A stretch of 64,000 bases of DNA. Source: Pedobacter gandavensis (lineage in GTDB: Bacteria > Bacteroidota > Bacteroidia > Sphingobacteriales > Sphingobacteriaceae). Positions 1 through 8,220 of the stretch are shown in pieces. Positions within the stretch are counted from its first letter, which is position 1; every line of letters begins with the position of its first letter. The translations under genes were made by a program, and so were the position numbers. A model generated the notes under the pieces. The model made no database searches. It saw only the letters and a program-made list of their open reading frames with translations, and was not told the origin of the DNA. The stretch spans positions 413,542 to 477,541 of the forward strand of contig NZ_WNXC01000003.1 in NCBI RefSeq assembly GCF_014172405.1, written 5' to 3'.

Positions 1-544
1 CATGTGCGGGATAAACCAATACATCATCAGGAAGCGTTAGAATTTTATCTTGTAGAGAATCGTAAAGTGTAGCTGCCATGTCTTCCATAGTCAGTTCTCC
101 TTTTTGCGCCAGATCCGGGCGACCGACATCTCCTATAAACAAGGTATCACCAGTAAAAATACAATGTGCCTTTCCTTGCTCATCTGTTAACAGATAGGTC
201 GTAGATTCGGGCGTATGTCCCGGAGTATGCAAGGTCGTAATTGTTAATGCGCCAATTTTAAATTGTTGCCCATCAACGGCGATCAGCGATTTGAAAGTCG
301 TCTGCGCAGTTGGTCCATAAACGATTTCCGCGCCTGATTTTTCAGCCAGGTCAACATGTCCTGAGACAAAATCCGCGTGGAAATGAGTTTCAAAAATATA
401 TTTTATCGTTGCATTGTCTTTCTCCGCACGCTTAAGATAGGGATCTATCTCACGTAGGGGATCAATAATTGCTGCTTCACCATTACTTTCTATGTAATAG
501 GCTGCCTCTGCTAAACAACCTGTATATATTTGCTCTATCTTCAT
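1..544 (-). CDS. MBL-fold metallohydrolase, persulfide dioxygenase-like (3' part outside window)
   Basis: Only the N-terminal 181 codons lie in the window; the gene continues past base 1. The translation starts MKIEQIYTGCLAEAAYY and carries the metal-binding signature THFHADFVSGH near residue 50 and TPGHTPES near residue 110, then FTGDTLFIGDVGRPDL. This arrangement (HxHxDF rather than the more usual HxHxDH) is typical of ETHE1-like persulfide dioxygenases, in Bacteroidota often fused to C-terminal rhodanese domains. Such enzymes oxidise glutathione or bacillithiol persulfide to sulfite; bacillithiol genes occur elsewhere in this window. The start ATG at 544 is supported by a promoter 20 nt upstream. 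The rhodanese part cannot be seen here, so that is inference. Confidence 0.85.
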   Translation of the reverse strand, partial: MKIEQIYTGCLAEAAYYIESNGEAAIIDPLREIDPYLKRAEKDNATIKYIFETHFHADFVSGHVDLAEKSGAEIVYGPTAQTTFKSLIAVDGQQFKIGALTITTLHTPGHTPESTTYLLTDEQGKAHCIFTGDTLFIGDVGRPDLAQKGELTMEDMAATLYDSLQDKILTLPDDVLVYPAH

Positions 545-564
545 TCCAATTTGCTATTGAGTTG

Positions 565-594
565 CAAAATTAAGGTTATAATTGAATAGACCAA
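565..594 (-). promoter_or_regulatory. Bacteroidota-type promoter for the MBL gene
   Basis: On the minus strand a TTG (594-592) is followed after 19 nt by TAATTTTG (572-565), matching the -33/-7 pattern TTG-N19-TAnnTTTG. The box ends 20 nt before the ATG at 544. Confidence 0.65.
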
Positions 595-631
595 GATTTT
601 GGTTTTTAATTACATTGGCAGGATAACTAAT

Positions 632-1648
632 TTAGGCAGTTAACTCTCCACGAAGCGATTGTTCCATCAATGCGGCGACCTCCTCCTGGGTATAATCTTG
701 TCCCATTAAATACATCAACTTAGTAACGGTTGCTTCAAAAGTCGTGTCATAACCACAAACTACGCCCATTTGCTGCAATTTCTTACTGGTTTCATATTTC
801 CCCAATTCTACTGATCCCCTTTTACACTGCGTAATATCAATGATCAATTTACCAGCATGGATCGCTTCCTGTAAACTGGCAATAAACCAATCGGCAGTAT
901 TGGTATTTCCGGAGCCAAAGGTCTCCAGTACAATTGCATCGACGCCTGATTTGGTAATGGCATGGACAGCTTGCGGGGAAATTCCAGGATACAATTTCAG
1001 CACACCAATATTGGCATTGAACTTTGTATGCACCTTTAAAGGTTCTGTAGGCTGTTTGGCAATGTAATTTTTATAGAAAGAAAGGTGAACACCAGCTTCT
1101 GCCAAAATGGGATAATTTGGCGAGCGGAAGGCTTCAAACTTTTCTGAATTGTATTTAATAGAGCGGTTACCGCGGAACAGCTGATAATCGAAATAAATGC
1201 ATACTTCTGGCACCATCGCTTTACCTTGTTTTTTTGTAGCCGCAATTTCTAGTGCAGTGATTAAATTTTCCTTGGCATCTGTTCTGATTTCCCCTATTGG
1301 CAATTGGGATCCAGTTAAAATCACCGGTTTAGACAGGTTTTCCAACATAAAGCTCAATGCTGAAGCCGTAAAAGACATCGTATCGGAGCCATGAAGAATT
1401 ACAAAACCATCAAATTCCTCATATTTATCACGAATTAAACTGGCTAATTCTTCCCAAATCAAAGGATCCATATTAGAGGAATCGATGATGGGCTGAAAAG
1501 AATGCACGGAAAGGTCATAGTTTAATCTGGCCAGCTCCGGAACATTTTGTTGAATTTGCTCAAAGTTAAAAGGAATGAGAACACCAGTTTTAGGGTCGTT
1601 TACCATCCCTATGGTTCCACCGGTGTAGATGATTAGTATTTTAGTCAT
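632..1648 (-). CDS. ansA: Type I L-asparaginase
   Basis: A 338-residue protein of normal length for cytoplasmic type I asparaginase, which hydrolyses L-asparagine to aspartate and ammonia. The N-terminus holds the first active-site block YTGGTIG (residues 8-14, nucleophile Thr12) and the second block HGSDTM is at residues 86-91. No signal peptide is visible, consistent with the cytoplasmic form. It starts 3 bp after the stop of the upstream tatD gene on the same strand, so the two form an operon driven from the promoter at 2430-2423. Downstream are about 87 bp before the MBL gene start, which has its own promoter. Confidence 0.93.
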   Translation of the reverse strand: MTKILIIYTGGTIGMVNDPKTGVLIPFNFEQIQQNVPELARLNYDLSVHSFQPIIDSSNMDPLIWEELASLIRDKYEEFDGFVILHGSDTMSFTASALSFMLENLSKPVILTGSQLPIGEIRTDAKENLITALEIAATKKQGKAMVPEVCIYFDYQLFRGNRSIKYNSEKFEAFRSPNYPILAEAGVHLSFYKNYIAKQPTEPLKVHTKFNANIGVLKLYPGISPQAVHAITKSGVDAIVLETFGSGNTNTADWFIASLQEAIHAGKLIIDITQCKRGSVELGKYETSKKLQQMGVVCGYDTTFEATVTKLMYLMGQDYTQEEVAALMEQSLRGELTA

Positions 1649-1651
1649 TGG

Positions 1652-2419
1652 TTAGATGTTAAAGATAATTTTAGAATTGGCAGTGGTTACCGCAGCAATT
1701 TCCTCGATATCGGTATGGTAAATGTCTGCTAATTTTTCGGCGATATGGATCAGATAACTGCTTTCATTTGGTTTACCTCGGAATGGCACAGGTGCTAAAT
1801 AAGGGGAATCTGTTTCCAATACCAGATTGGCCAATGGAATTTCTTTCAATACCTCATCCAAGCCAGCTTTTTTATAAGTAACTACGCCACCAATCCCCAG
1901 GTAGAAACCAAGATCGATGGCCTGTTTAGCCTGCTCCACATTACCGGTAAAGCAATGTAAAATCCCTCTTAGTTTGGCATCTCTTTCCTTTTCTAATACT
2001 TCGAAGATCTCATCAAAAGCTTCTCTGCAATGGATTACGATAGGTAAGTTTAGGTCTTTAGCCCATTTGATTTGTTCTGAGAACGCGATTTTCTGAATAT
2101 CTAATGTGGTTTTATCCCAATGTAAGTCGATACCGATCTCACCAATGGCATAGATCTCTCTACCTACAATACTTTCGCAGATCTCGTCCAGCACCAATTC
2201 ATAATCTTCTTTCACATCACAAGGATGTAAACCGGCCATTGCGAAACAGTGGTCTGGATATTTTTGCACCATGGCATCGATTTTAGCAATCGAGGCAATG
2301 TCGACATTGGGCAGGAACAATCGTTCAACCTGATTATCAAGACATCTTTGCATCAAGATATCTAATTTTTCCGGGTCTGTCTCGTAATAAAGGTGGGTAT
2401 GGGTATCCGTCAAAAGCAT
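1652..2419 (-). CDS. tatD: TatD family metal-dependent hydrolase (DNase)
   Basis: A 255-residue TIM-barrel hydrolase. Metal ligands are seen as DTHTH at the N-terminus (residues 5-9 from this start), GEIGIDLHW in the middle, HC in VIHCREAF, and the closing LETDSPYLAP motif. TatD proteins are cytoplasmic 3'-5' DNA exonucleases or related hydrolases; the cellular substrate here is unknown. I chose ATG 2419 over an in-frame TTG at 2425 because a TAACTTTG box (2430-2423) overlaps that TTG, so it would lie upstream of the transcript. First gene of an operon with ansA. Confidence 0.92.
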   Translation of the reverse strand: MLLTDTHTHLYYETDPEKLDILMQRCLDNQVERLFLPNVDIASIAKIDAMVQKYPDHCFAMAGLHPCDVKEDYELVLDEICESIVGREIYAIGEIGIDLHWDKTTLDIQKIAFSEQIKWAKDLNLPIVIHCREAFDEIFEVLEKERDAKLRGILHCFTGNVEQAKQAIDLGFYLGIGGVVTYKKAGLDEVLKEIPLANLVLETDSPYLAPVPFRGKPNESSYLIHIAEKLADIYHTDIEEIAAVTTANSKIIFNI

Positions 2420-2422
2420 GGA

Positions 2423-2430
2423 CAAAGTTA
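2423..2430 (-). promoter_or_regulatory. -7 box TAACTTTG, 3 nt before the tatD ATG
   Basis: The box ends 3 nt before the ATG, so with the usual -7 geometry the first transcribed base is the A of the start codon. No clear -33 TTG is visible; that region is occupied by the terminator hairpin of the upstream FKBP gene. Confidence 0.6.
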
Positions 2431-2431
2431 A

Positions 2432-2470
2432 TAAAAAAAGCCCGTTCGCTATATGCGGACGGGCTTTTCT
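2432..2470 (-). terminator. Intrinsic terminator of the FKBP lipoprotein gene
   Basis: On the minus strand AGCCCGTCCGC pairs with GCGAACGGGCT around a short AT loop (one internal mismatch) and is followed by seven T. It lies 17-55 bp past the stop at 2487 and directly abuts the tatD promoter. Confidence 0.9.
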
Positions 2471-2486
2471 ATTTTATGCTTTTTTA

Positions 2487-3491
2487 CTATTTTTTTGTCA
2501 CCGGAGCAGCTGTTGCTGGAGTCAATGTTGCAGCAGGAACTGATTTAGGTTTTTTGATATCTACCAATTCTACATCAAATACCAATGGAGCGAATGGGCT
2601 GATACCAGCACCACCTTGTTGCATTCCGGCTTCGCCATAAGCTAAAGCAGAAGGAATCACCATGGTGATTTTTCCACCTTTACCGATCAACTGTAAACCT
2701 TCGTCAAATCCTGGAATTGCTCTTCCTAAAGTGATTGCACGTGGGCCATAAACAGCCATTGGGTTATGTTTACCTGCTTCTTTAGCGATTTTAGCATCAC
2801 TAGTATCGAAGATATTGTCTTTACCGTCTGCTTTTTTAGTCGTTAATTTACCAGTATAGTTTACCATCATGGTATCTCCTAAAACAGGTTTTTCGTTGTT
2901 ACCTGGTTTAACGATTACATATTGTAATCCTGAAGCAGTAGTAGTTGTTTTAAGGTTGTTATCAGCAATATATTTTTTGATTTTACCAGCTTCCGCATTT
3001 TTCATTCTATCGATGCTTGCTTTGTAATCTTTTTCAAAAAAATCTCTTGCTTTTTTCTGGAAAGTTGAGTCTGCCTCACCTTTATCTTTTTGCAATACTT
3101 TTTCAACTTTAATTGTAAATACCAGGTATTTATCTTTTTGACCAGCTGGTTTTGGCTGACCAGAATATTTAGCTACGGTATCTAAGTCTAATTTGAAAGT
3201 TGCACTATCGCCTTCTCCAAACAAGGTCAACACATCATTCATATCACCTGCGAATACTTTTTTCTGAACAGGGAACACTTGTGGTGCTTCCATATCCCAG
3301 GTATTCATGGTTACCGAATCTTTTTCAGTTTTTTGAATAAAGTTCAATTTTACAATATCACCTTCTTTAATCTTATCTTTTCCACCATCTTTATGAATGG
3401 TGTACATTAGGCCACCCGGACCTTTTTTGTATTGGTTACAAGCAGCTAATCCAAGTGTTGCTGCGAAAAGAATTACGATACCTTTCTTCAT
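2487..3491 (-). CDS. FKBP-type peptidyl-prolyl isomerase lipoprotein, two FKBP-like domains
   Basis: 334 residues. A signal peptide with lipobox LAAC (Cys18) predicts an envelope lipoprotein. A first FKBP-like segment covers about residues 30-130 (EGDIVKLNFIQKT, LFGEGDSATFKL). The second, about 185-315, is a well-formed FKBP domain with GFDEGLQLIGKGGKITMVIP and SALAYGE, followed by FDVELVDI. It should act as a foldase or chaperone for periplasmic or surface proteins. The first domain lacks the usual active-site run, so only the second is likely catalytic. The tail is rich in Ala, Pro, Thr and Lys. Monocistronic with its own terminator. Confidence 0.88.
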   Translation of the reverse strand: MKKGIVILFAATLGLAACNQYKKGPGGLMYTIHKDGGKDKIKEGDIVKLNFIQKTEKDSVTMNTWDMEAPQVFPVQKKVFAGDMNDVLTLFGEGDSATFKLDLDTVAKYSGQPKPAGQKDKYLVFTIKVEKVLQKDKGEADSTFQKKARDFFEKDYKASIDRMKNAEAGKIKKYIADNNLKTTTTASGLQYVIVKPGNNEKPVLGDTMMVNYTGKLTTKKADGKDNIFDTSDAKIAKEAGKHNPMAVYGPRAITLGRAIPGFDEGLQLIGKGGKITMVIPSALAYGEAGMQQGGAGISPFAPLVFDVELVDIKKPKSVPAATLTPATAAPVTKK

Positions 3492-3596
3492 GTGGTTTAT
3501 TAAGTTTTATTTTTTATTTAATCTTTTTATTTTATTCCTAGGCCGGAAGGTCACCCTTCTTTTGTCCTACACCTCGATCAGCAATAGCCTCTTTTT

Positions 3597-4607
3597 TTAC
3601 TGTATCAACTGCGTTTTATAGTCTGGTAATAACGCTTTAAAAGCGGTTACGGTATCTGCAAGGTTTTCATCTGAGAAGCCTCCTGCCGCATTTCTATGTC
3701 CGCCACCGTTGAAATATTTCTTACAAATTTCATTTGCAGGGAAATCACCGGTGGAGCGCAAAGATAATTTAACTTTATCAGTTCTTTCAATAATAAATGC
3801 AGCTAATTTTATCCCATTTACGGAGAGTGCATAGTTCACAATTCCTTCTGTATCACCCGTCTGAATATTGAAAGATTTCAACTCTTCACTCGTTACCGTA
3901 ATGATTGCGGTATGGTATTCAGGAAGGATTTCCAACTTGTTACTCAGGCAATGACCAAGGAAACGCAGGCGGTTTTCCGTTGCATTGTCATACACCAACT
4001 GGTGGATCTTCCAATGCTCTGCACCCAAATCAATCAGGTCAGCCCCAATACGGTACACCGTAGAATTGGCAGAAGGAAAGCGAAAAGAACCAGAATCAGT
4101 CATGATTCCTGTATATAAACAGGTCGCAATGTCTTTATTCATGAATTCACCGTCTTCCAGTTCATTCACAATAAAATCATAAACCAGTTGTGCTGCTGCA
4201 CAGGCATTGATACTCCAATGGCGGTAATCATCAAAATCTTCCGGATCCAAATGGTGGTCGATCATCAGTTTTAAAGCACTTGATGCCCTTACCAATTCCC
4301 CAAGTTCATTGATCCTGCTCAGACTGTTAAAGTCCAGGCAAAAGATCATCGCTGCATCTGCTACTAATTGCGCAGATTTCTCCTGTTGTTCCGTGTAAAT
4401 AATTACCTCAGAATTGTTTGGAAGCCAATGTAAAAAGTAGGGATAATCCGTAGGAGTGATCACAGTAACGTGATGTCCTTTCTGGATCAGATAAGCGTAC
4501 AAGCCTAAAGATGAACCCATCGCATCGCCATCAGGCTTATGGTGGGTCGTAATTACAATTTTTTGCGGCGTTGCCAGCAATGATTTTAATTCAGGAACAG
4601 ATAGCAT
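3597..4607 (-). CDS. DHH/DHHA1 phosphoesterase, NrnA-like
   Basis: 336 residues from ATG 4607. Motifs of the DHH family are visible: HHKPDGDAMGSS near residue 22 (motif I), CLDFNSLSRI near 90, MIDHH near 115 (the DHH motif), and the DHHA1 signature NGGGHRNAAGGF near 310. NrnA-type enzymes degrade short oligoribonucleotides (nanoRNA) and pAp, or cyclic-dinucleotide products such as pApA. A GTG at 4616 is in frame, but the TAGCTTTG box at 4626-4619 puts the transcript start at about 4615, so ATG 4607 is preferred. The gene is single, divergent from ndk. Because a diadenylate-cyclase-like gene occurs at 56137, pApA hydrolysis is a possible role; that is inference. Confidence 0.88.
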   Translation of the reverse strand: MLSVPELKSLLATPQKIVITTHHKPDGDAMGSSLGLYAYLIQKGHHVTVITPTDYPYFLHWLPNNSEVIIYTEQQEKSAQLVADAAMIFCLDFNSLSRINELGELVRASSALKLMIDHHLDPEDFDDYRHWSINACAAAQLVYDFIVNELEDGEFMNKDIATCLYTGIMTDSGSFRFPSANSTVYRIGADLIDLGAEHWKIHQLVYDNATENRLRFLGHCLSNKLEILPEYHTAIITVTSEELKSFNIQTGDTEGIVNYALSVNGIKLAAFIIERTDKVKLSLRSTGDFPANEICKKYFNGGGHRNAAGGFSDENLADTVTAFKALLPDYKTQLIQ

Positions 4608-4618
4608 AATTTTCACTG

Positions 4619-4626
4619 CAAAGCTA
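4619..4626 (-). promoter_or_regulatory. -7 box TAGCTTTG for the DHH phosphoesterase
   Basis: The box ends 11 nt before ATG 4607, giving a predicted leader of about 8 nt. It decides the start codon, since the upstream GTG at 4616 is only 2 nt from the box. Confidence 0.55.
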
Positions 4627-4688
4627 GTGATTAAATGATTAATTGGAGCCTATTATATTTGATGCTATAATATTAACAGTATAAAACG

Positions 4689-4696
4689 TAATTTTG
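4689..4696 (+). promoter_or_regulatory. -7 box TAATTTTG for ndk
   Basis: The box ends 18 nt before the ndk ATG. A TTTG at 4658-4661 lies 27 nt upstream, too far for a standard -33 element, so only the -7 element is supported. Confidence 0.5.
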
Positions 4697-4714
4697 CAAA
4701 AAAATTGAAATAAG

Positions 4715-5134
4715 ATGACTACAAACAGAACATTTACCATGATTAAGCCTGATGCTGTTGCAAACGGACATATCGGCGCAATCATCAACGACATTACTGC
4801 AGCAGGTTTCAAAATCATTGCATTAAAATATACTAAATTGACAGAAGAAACTGCTGGTCAGTTCTATGCTGTTCACGCTGCACGTCCTTTCTACAAGGAT
4901 TTAGTGTCTTTCATGTCTTCAGGTCCTATCGTTGCGATGATCTTAGAAAAAGACAATGCAATTGAAGATTTCAGAACTTTAATCGGTGCTACTAACCCAG
5001 CTGATGCAGCTGAAGGTACTATCCGTAACAAATACGCAGTATCTATTGATGCAAATGCTGTTCACGGTTCTGACTCAGACGAAAATGCACAAATCGAAGG
5101 AGATTTCTTCTTTACTGCTGCTGAACGCTTCTAG
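4715..5134 (+). CDS. ndk: Nucleoside diphosphate kinase
   Basis: 139 residues, the standard length. It transfers the gamma phosphate of ATP to nucleoside diphosphates through a phosphohistidine. The N-terminus [10 protein letters not shown] and the active-site run NAVHGSDS, with the catalytic His at about residue 117, are clear. The enzyme is cytoplasmic. Single gene with a promoter box 18 nt upstream and a strong terminator about 80 bp downstream; divergent from the DHH phosphoesterase. Confidence 0.97.
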   Translation: MTTNRTFTMIKPDAVANGHIGAIINDITAAGFKIIALKYTKLTEETAGQFYAVHAARPFYKDLVSFMSSGPIVAMILEKDNAIEDFRTLIGATNPADAAEGTIRNKYAVSIDANAVHGSDSDENAQIEGDFFFTAAERF

Positions 5135-5210
5135 TCTTCCCTAAGCGGAAAACATATTTCGGTCATTTTGTAAGGCAGCGTCTAGCTGAACCAAGACAAC
5201 AGACCTTTAA

Positions 5211-5245
5211 AAATAAGCATCCTTAACCGGGTGCTTATTTTTTTT
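5211..5245 (+). terminator. Intrinsic terminator of ndk
   Basis: AATAAGCATCC pairs with GGGTGCTTATT (one G-T pair) across a 6-nt loop and is followed by a run of T. Confidence 0.9.
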
Positions 5246-5612
5246 ATACCCGATTTTTTCCAAGTCATTCATCTATCGCCTTAAACAGGATTATTTAGGA
5301 ATAAAGCACCCGGTATGATTCGCCTATTGGTCGGAATGACTGCATAGTTTCCTGAGAGTTGACTTGGAGTTCAGTTACAGTCTATTTAATGTTTTATCAC
5401 ATGAACTCCTGCTGGACTCTTGCTGAACTCCTGAGTTACCCCTATCAAACCTGCACCACTTCCCGACCACAACCCGGACAATTCCTATTGCCTTCACGCT
5501 TGATCAGAAAAAAATCAGCTGAAAAATTTAAGGATACTTTGTACCTTTCGGCGGCAAACAAACCACAGGGCCTTGCATAAGAATACGAGGTCATTTATAA
5601 ATTATAGAATTG
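5246..5612. other. Non-coding stretch between ndk and an FKBP gene
   Basis: No convincing gene. A 73-codon frame at 5359-5580 has no recognisable domain and an atypical composition. The region holds three imperfect 11-bp tandem units at 5403-5435, and GGAGTTCAG at 5366-5374 is the inverse of CTGAACTCC at 5424-5432. No promoter matching TAnnTTTG was found before the FKBP gene. Confidence 0.5.
5403..5435. repeat. Three imperfect 11-bp tandem repeats
   Basis: Units GAACTCCTGCT, GGACTCTTGCT and GAACTCCTGAG follow one another directly, one helical turn apart. Function unknown; could be a protein-binding array or chance. Confidence 0.55.
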
Positions 5613-6350
5613 ATGAAAAAAATTTTTATCACCTTATTACTTCCATGTTGCAGCTTAGTTGCGGTCGCACAGACAGGAAAAAAGGCGAGTCCCGTTAAAA
5701 AGGCAACGGTGACAAAAACACAGGCATCTGGCCCGGCAAAACCTGTTTTCAAAAACAACCTGGATTCTGCCAGTTATGCTTTAGGCAGTAATATGGCGGG
5801 AAGCATGAAAAAAGACGGGCTGACTTCCTTAAACTATGATCTCATGATCAGAGGAATGAAGGATGCACTCGAAGGAAAAACATTACTAATTAGCAAAGAA
5901 GAGTCACAAACCCCAATCAGCAACTTATTTAATGCGCTGAGCAAAAAGAAATTTTTACCTATGATCAACGAAGGAAAAGCATTTTTAGAAAACAACAAAA
6001 ATCAACCAGGCGTACATGTTACCCCTAGTGGATTGCAATACATCGTGCTACAAGAAGGAACTGGTATCAAGCCAAAGGCTACAGATACCGTATTGGCACA
6101 TTACAAAGGAACTTTGTTAAACGGAAAACAGTTTGACAGTTCTTATGACAGAAATGAGCCGCTTTCATTGCCTTTAAACAGAGTGATTCAAGGATGGACA
6201 GAAGGCATCCAATTGATGTCTACAGGTTCAAAATACAGATTTTTCATCCCTTACCAACTGGCTTATGGCGAACGTGGTGCAGGTGCAGATATCCCACCAT
6301 ACAGCACTTTAATTTTCGAAGTTGAACTTTTGAAAGTAAACGGTAAATAA
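5613..6350 (+). CDS. FKBP-type peptidyl-prolyl isomerase, FkpA/Mip-like
   Basis: 245 residues from ATG 5613 (an in-frame TTG at 5610 is less likely). A signal peptide ends at about AVAQ (residue 20). Residues 45-130 resemble the FKBP N-terminal dimerisation region (NNLDSASYALGSNMAG). Residues 135-245 are a complete FKBP domain with VLAHYKGTLLNGKQFDSS, GWTEGIQLMSTGSKYRFFIP and LAYGERG. The mature protein should be periplasmic and act as a dimeric foldase. It follows the 478-bp non-coding stretch and precedes a tiny lipoprotein gene by 53 bp, with which it may be cotranscribed. Confidence 0.9.
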   Translation: MKKIFITLLLPCCSLVAVAQTGKKASPVKKATVTKTQASGPAKPVFKNNLDSASYALGSNMAGSMKKDGLTSLNYDLMIRGMKDALEGKTLLISKEESQTPISNLFNALSKKKFLPMINEGKAFLENNKNQPGVHVTPSGLQYIVLQEGTGIKPKATDTVLAHYKGTLLNGKQFDSSYDRNEPLSLPLNRVIQGWTEGIQLMSTGSKYRFFIPYQLAYGERGAGADIPPYSTLIFEVELLKVNGK

Positions 6351-6403
6351 ACTATACAAAAACCATTGGGAAATAGCTTTGTTGTTAGGGTAAACACATC
6401 CTT

Positions 6404-6583
6404 ATGAACGCAAAAAGATATTTCCCACTGGCGCTTGTTGCGCTCCTGTCCAGCACGCTCATGAGCTGCGAACTAATCACAGGCATATTCAAAGCTGGCG
6501 TATGGACCGGCATTATCGCTATTGTAGTGGTGCTTGCATTGGTCATCTGGCTGGTTAGCCGGATTTTTGGTGGCAGAGATTAG
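6404..6583 (+). CDS. Small membrane lipoprotein, 59 aa
   Basis: Starts MNAKRYFPLALVALLS, with a lipobox LMSC (Cys22), then ELITGIFKAGVWTGII and a single hydrophobic helix (about residues 36-52), and ends in SRIFGGRD. The arrangement of lipobox plus one transmembrane helix matches a small protein family widespread in Bacteroidota and often mis-named phosphatidate cytidylyltransferase; that recognition is from memory. It ends 3 bp from the stop of the convergent DUF721 gene. Function unknown. Confidence 0.75.
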   Translation: MNAKRYFPLALVALLSSTLMSCELITGIFKAGVWTGIIAIVVVLALVIWLVSRIFGGRD

Positions 6584-6586
6584 CCC

Positions 6587-6877
6587 CTATAGAAAGACTA
6601 TTTCTGTGATGACTTCGGAACCGGCACGTTCATTTAATTTATCAATGATTCCGGTTCTGACCATCATCAATTCATTTTTAATCACCGAAGACTCTATTCT
6701 CACAAAAAGTTTCTTTTGAAAAATATAGATCTGCGTGGTTCGGTTGCCTATAGCTACCCCCATCAGCTCCGGCCATAAGGCAATGATGGTCGTCTCATCG
6801 AACTTCCCTTTCAGCTTATAGACATTAAGCAATTTGCCAATCCCTTCTTTTAAGGTGATGTCATTAGGTTTACGCAT
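6587..6877 (-). CDS. DUF721 (DciA-like) protein
   Basis: 96 residues, all DUF721: GIGKLLNVYKL, IIALWPELMGVAIGNRTTQIY, then KKLFVRIESSVIKNELMM. DUF721 covers DciA, the ancestral loader of the replicative helicase, but short Bacteroidota members have not, to my knowledge, been tested for this. The start overlaps the 3' end of recF by 8 bp, so the two are translationally coupled. The link with recF is consistent with a job in replication or repair. Confidence 0.82.
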   Translation of the reverse strand: MRKPNDITLKEGIGKLLNVYKLKGKFDETTIIALWPELMGVAIGNRTTQIYIFQKKLFVRIESSVIKNELMMVRTGIIDKLNERAGSEVITEIVFL

Positions 6878-7973
6878 TTTCTACTGCTCCGTTGTTTACT
6901 TCGAACAAAGTGACTGCCACATCGATCTTATTGAATACTGCCAACACCCGTTCTTTACCGGTATCTGTAATAAATATCTGCCCGAAATCATGATGTGATA
7001 CCATTTCCATCAGTTTGTGCATCCTACTGTCGTCCAATTTATCAAAAATATCATCCAGCAACAGCAAAGGCTTAAAACCTTTAAACTTCTGAAGATAAGC
7101 ATATTGAGCCAGTTTTAACGCAATTAAAAAAGATTTTTGTTGCCCCTGCGAGCCAAACTTCTTTAAAGGCATTCCGGTGATGCTGAAGATCAGGTCGTCT
7201 TTATGAATTCCGGTAGTAGTTCGTTCCAGAATTTTATCCTTTTCTATAGACTGGCTTAATAGTTTCAGAAAAGGAGTCTCTTTCAATTGACTTAAGTAAG
7301 TCAGACTCACCTCCTCTTTATCATCCGTCAGATACTGATAATATTTGTTAAACAAAGGAATAAAATCGGCCATAAACTCCTCGCGTTTTGCGAAAATCTT
7401 ATCACCGGATTGTACCAGTTGCTCATTGTAAATTTCCAATAAGGTAGGGTCATAACTTCTGGTCAGCGCTAACTGTTTCAGTAACGCATTCCGATTCAGC
7501 ATGTGTTTATTATACAGCATCAGCTCATCCAGATATTGTGCATCCGTTTGGGAAATCACATTGTCCATGAACCGTCTGCGCTCCTCGCTACCCTCCATAA
7601 TAATGGTAGTATCATAAGGAGAAATCATCACCAATGGAAATAAACCAATGTGATTAGCCAGTTTATCGTATTCCTTTTTATTGCGCTTGAATTGTTTCTT
7701 TTGATTTCTTTTTACACCACAGGTGATCTTCTCATTCTTCTGCTCGCGTTCAAAGTCCCCCTGGATCAAAAATAAATCTTCAGCTGTTTTAATCTGCTGA
7801 CTGTCGATTGGATTGAAATATCCTTTACATAAACAGAGGTAATGAATTGCATCTAATAAATTGGTCTTTCCTGCACCATTATTCCCTACAAAAGCATTTA
7901 CAGTTTTGGAAAAACTAAGACTTGCGTCAGAATAATTTTTAAAGTTGAGGAGTGTAATATTTTTTAACCACAT
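6870..7973 (-). CDS. recF: DNA replication and repair protein RecF
   Basis: 367 residues from ATG 7973. SMC/ABC-type ATPase that binds gapped DNA and helps load RecA together with RecO and RecR; recO is at the other end of this window. Walker A GNNGAGKTN at residues 30-38, signature FGSQGQQKS, and Walker B LLLLDDIFDKLD are present. An in-frame TTG 15 bp upstream is rejected because a TAACTTTG box at 7993-7986 overlaps it. Forms an operon with the overlapping DUF721 gene; divergent from the TPR gene. Confidence 0.95.
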   Translation of the reverse strand: MWLKNITLLNFKNYSDASLSFSKTVNAFVGNNGAGKTNLLDAIHYLCLCKGYFNPIDSQQIKTAEDLFLIQGDFEREQKNEKITCGVKRNQKKQFKRNKKEYDKLANHIGLFPLVMISPYDTTIIMEGSEERRRFMDNVISQTDAQYLDELMLYNKHMLNRNALLKQLALTRSYDPTLLEIYNEQLVQSGDKIFAKREEFMADFIPLFNKYYQYLTDDKEEVSLTYLSQLKETPFLKLLSQSIEKDKILERTTTGIHKDDLIFSITGMPLKKFGSQGQQKSFLIALKLAQYAYLQKFKGFKPLLLLDDIFDKLDDSRMHKLMEMVSHHDFGQIFITDTGKERVLAVFNKIDVAVTLFEVNNGAVENA

Positions 7974-7985
7974 AGTTGTATGGAG

Positions 7986-7993
7986 CAAAGTTA
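7986..7993 (-). promoter_or_regulatory. -7 box TAACTTTG for recF
   Basis: Ends 12 nt before ATG 7973, predicting a leader of about 9 nt, and overlaps the rejected upstream TTG start. Confidence 0.55.
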
Positions 7994-8166
7994 CCGTTTA
8001 GCTTTGTTATATAGCAAAGTGACCGTATCATTTATTTCTCCTTTTAATTTCCGCTTAAATTCCACAGTCAAGGCAGGTTTTAGCGCCTATGCAGTAGATT
8101 ATTAACCATCAGGTAGTTCGGTTTAACCATTTAAGCAACAAAGTTTAAGAAATACGTCGAAAGGGG

Positions 8167-8196
8167 TTGATACTTTCCCATAAAAATGTATTTTTG
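8167..8196 (+). promoter_or_regulatory. Promoter of the TPR protein gene
   Basis: TTG at 8167-8169, then exactly 19 nt, then TATTTTTG at 8189-8196. A frame opens at 8167, but it would overlap the promoter itself, so translation must begin later, at ATG 8221. Confidence 0.7.
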
Positions 8197-8220
8197 CAAT
8201 CCTTAATTTTTTTAAATAAA

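Noticed and set aside
5359..5580. 73-codon plus-strand frame in the ndk-FKBP gap
   Set aside because: No promoter box, no recognisable motif, composition atypical; likely chance.
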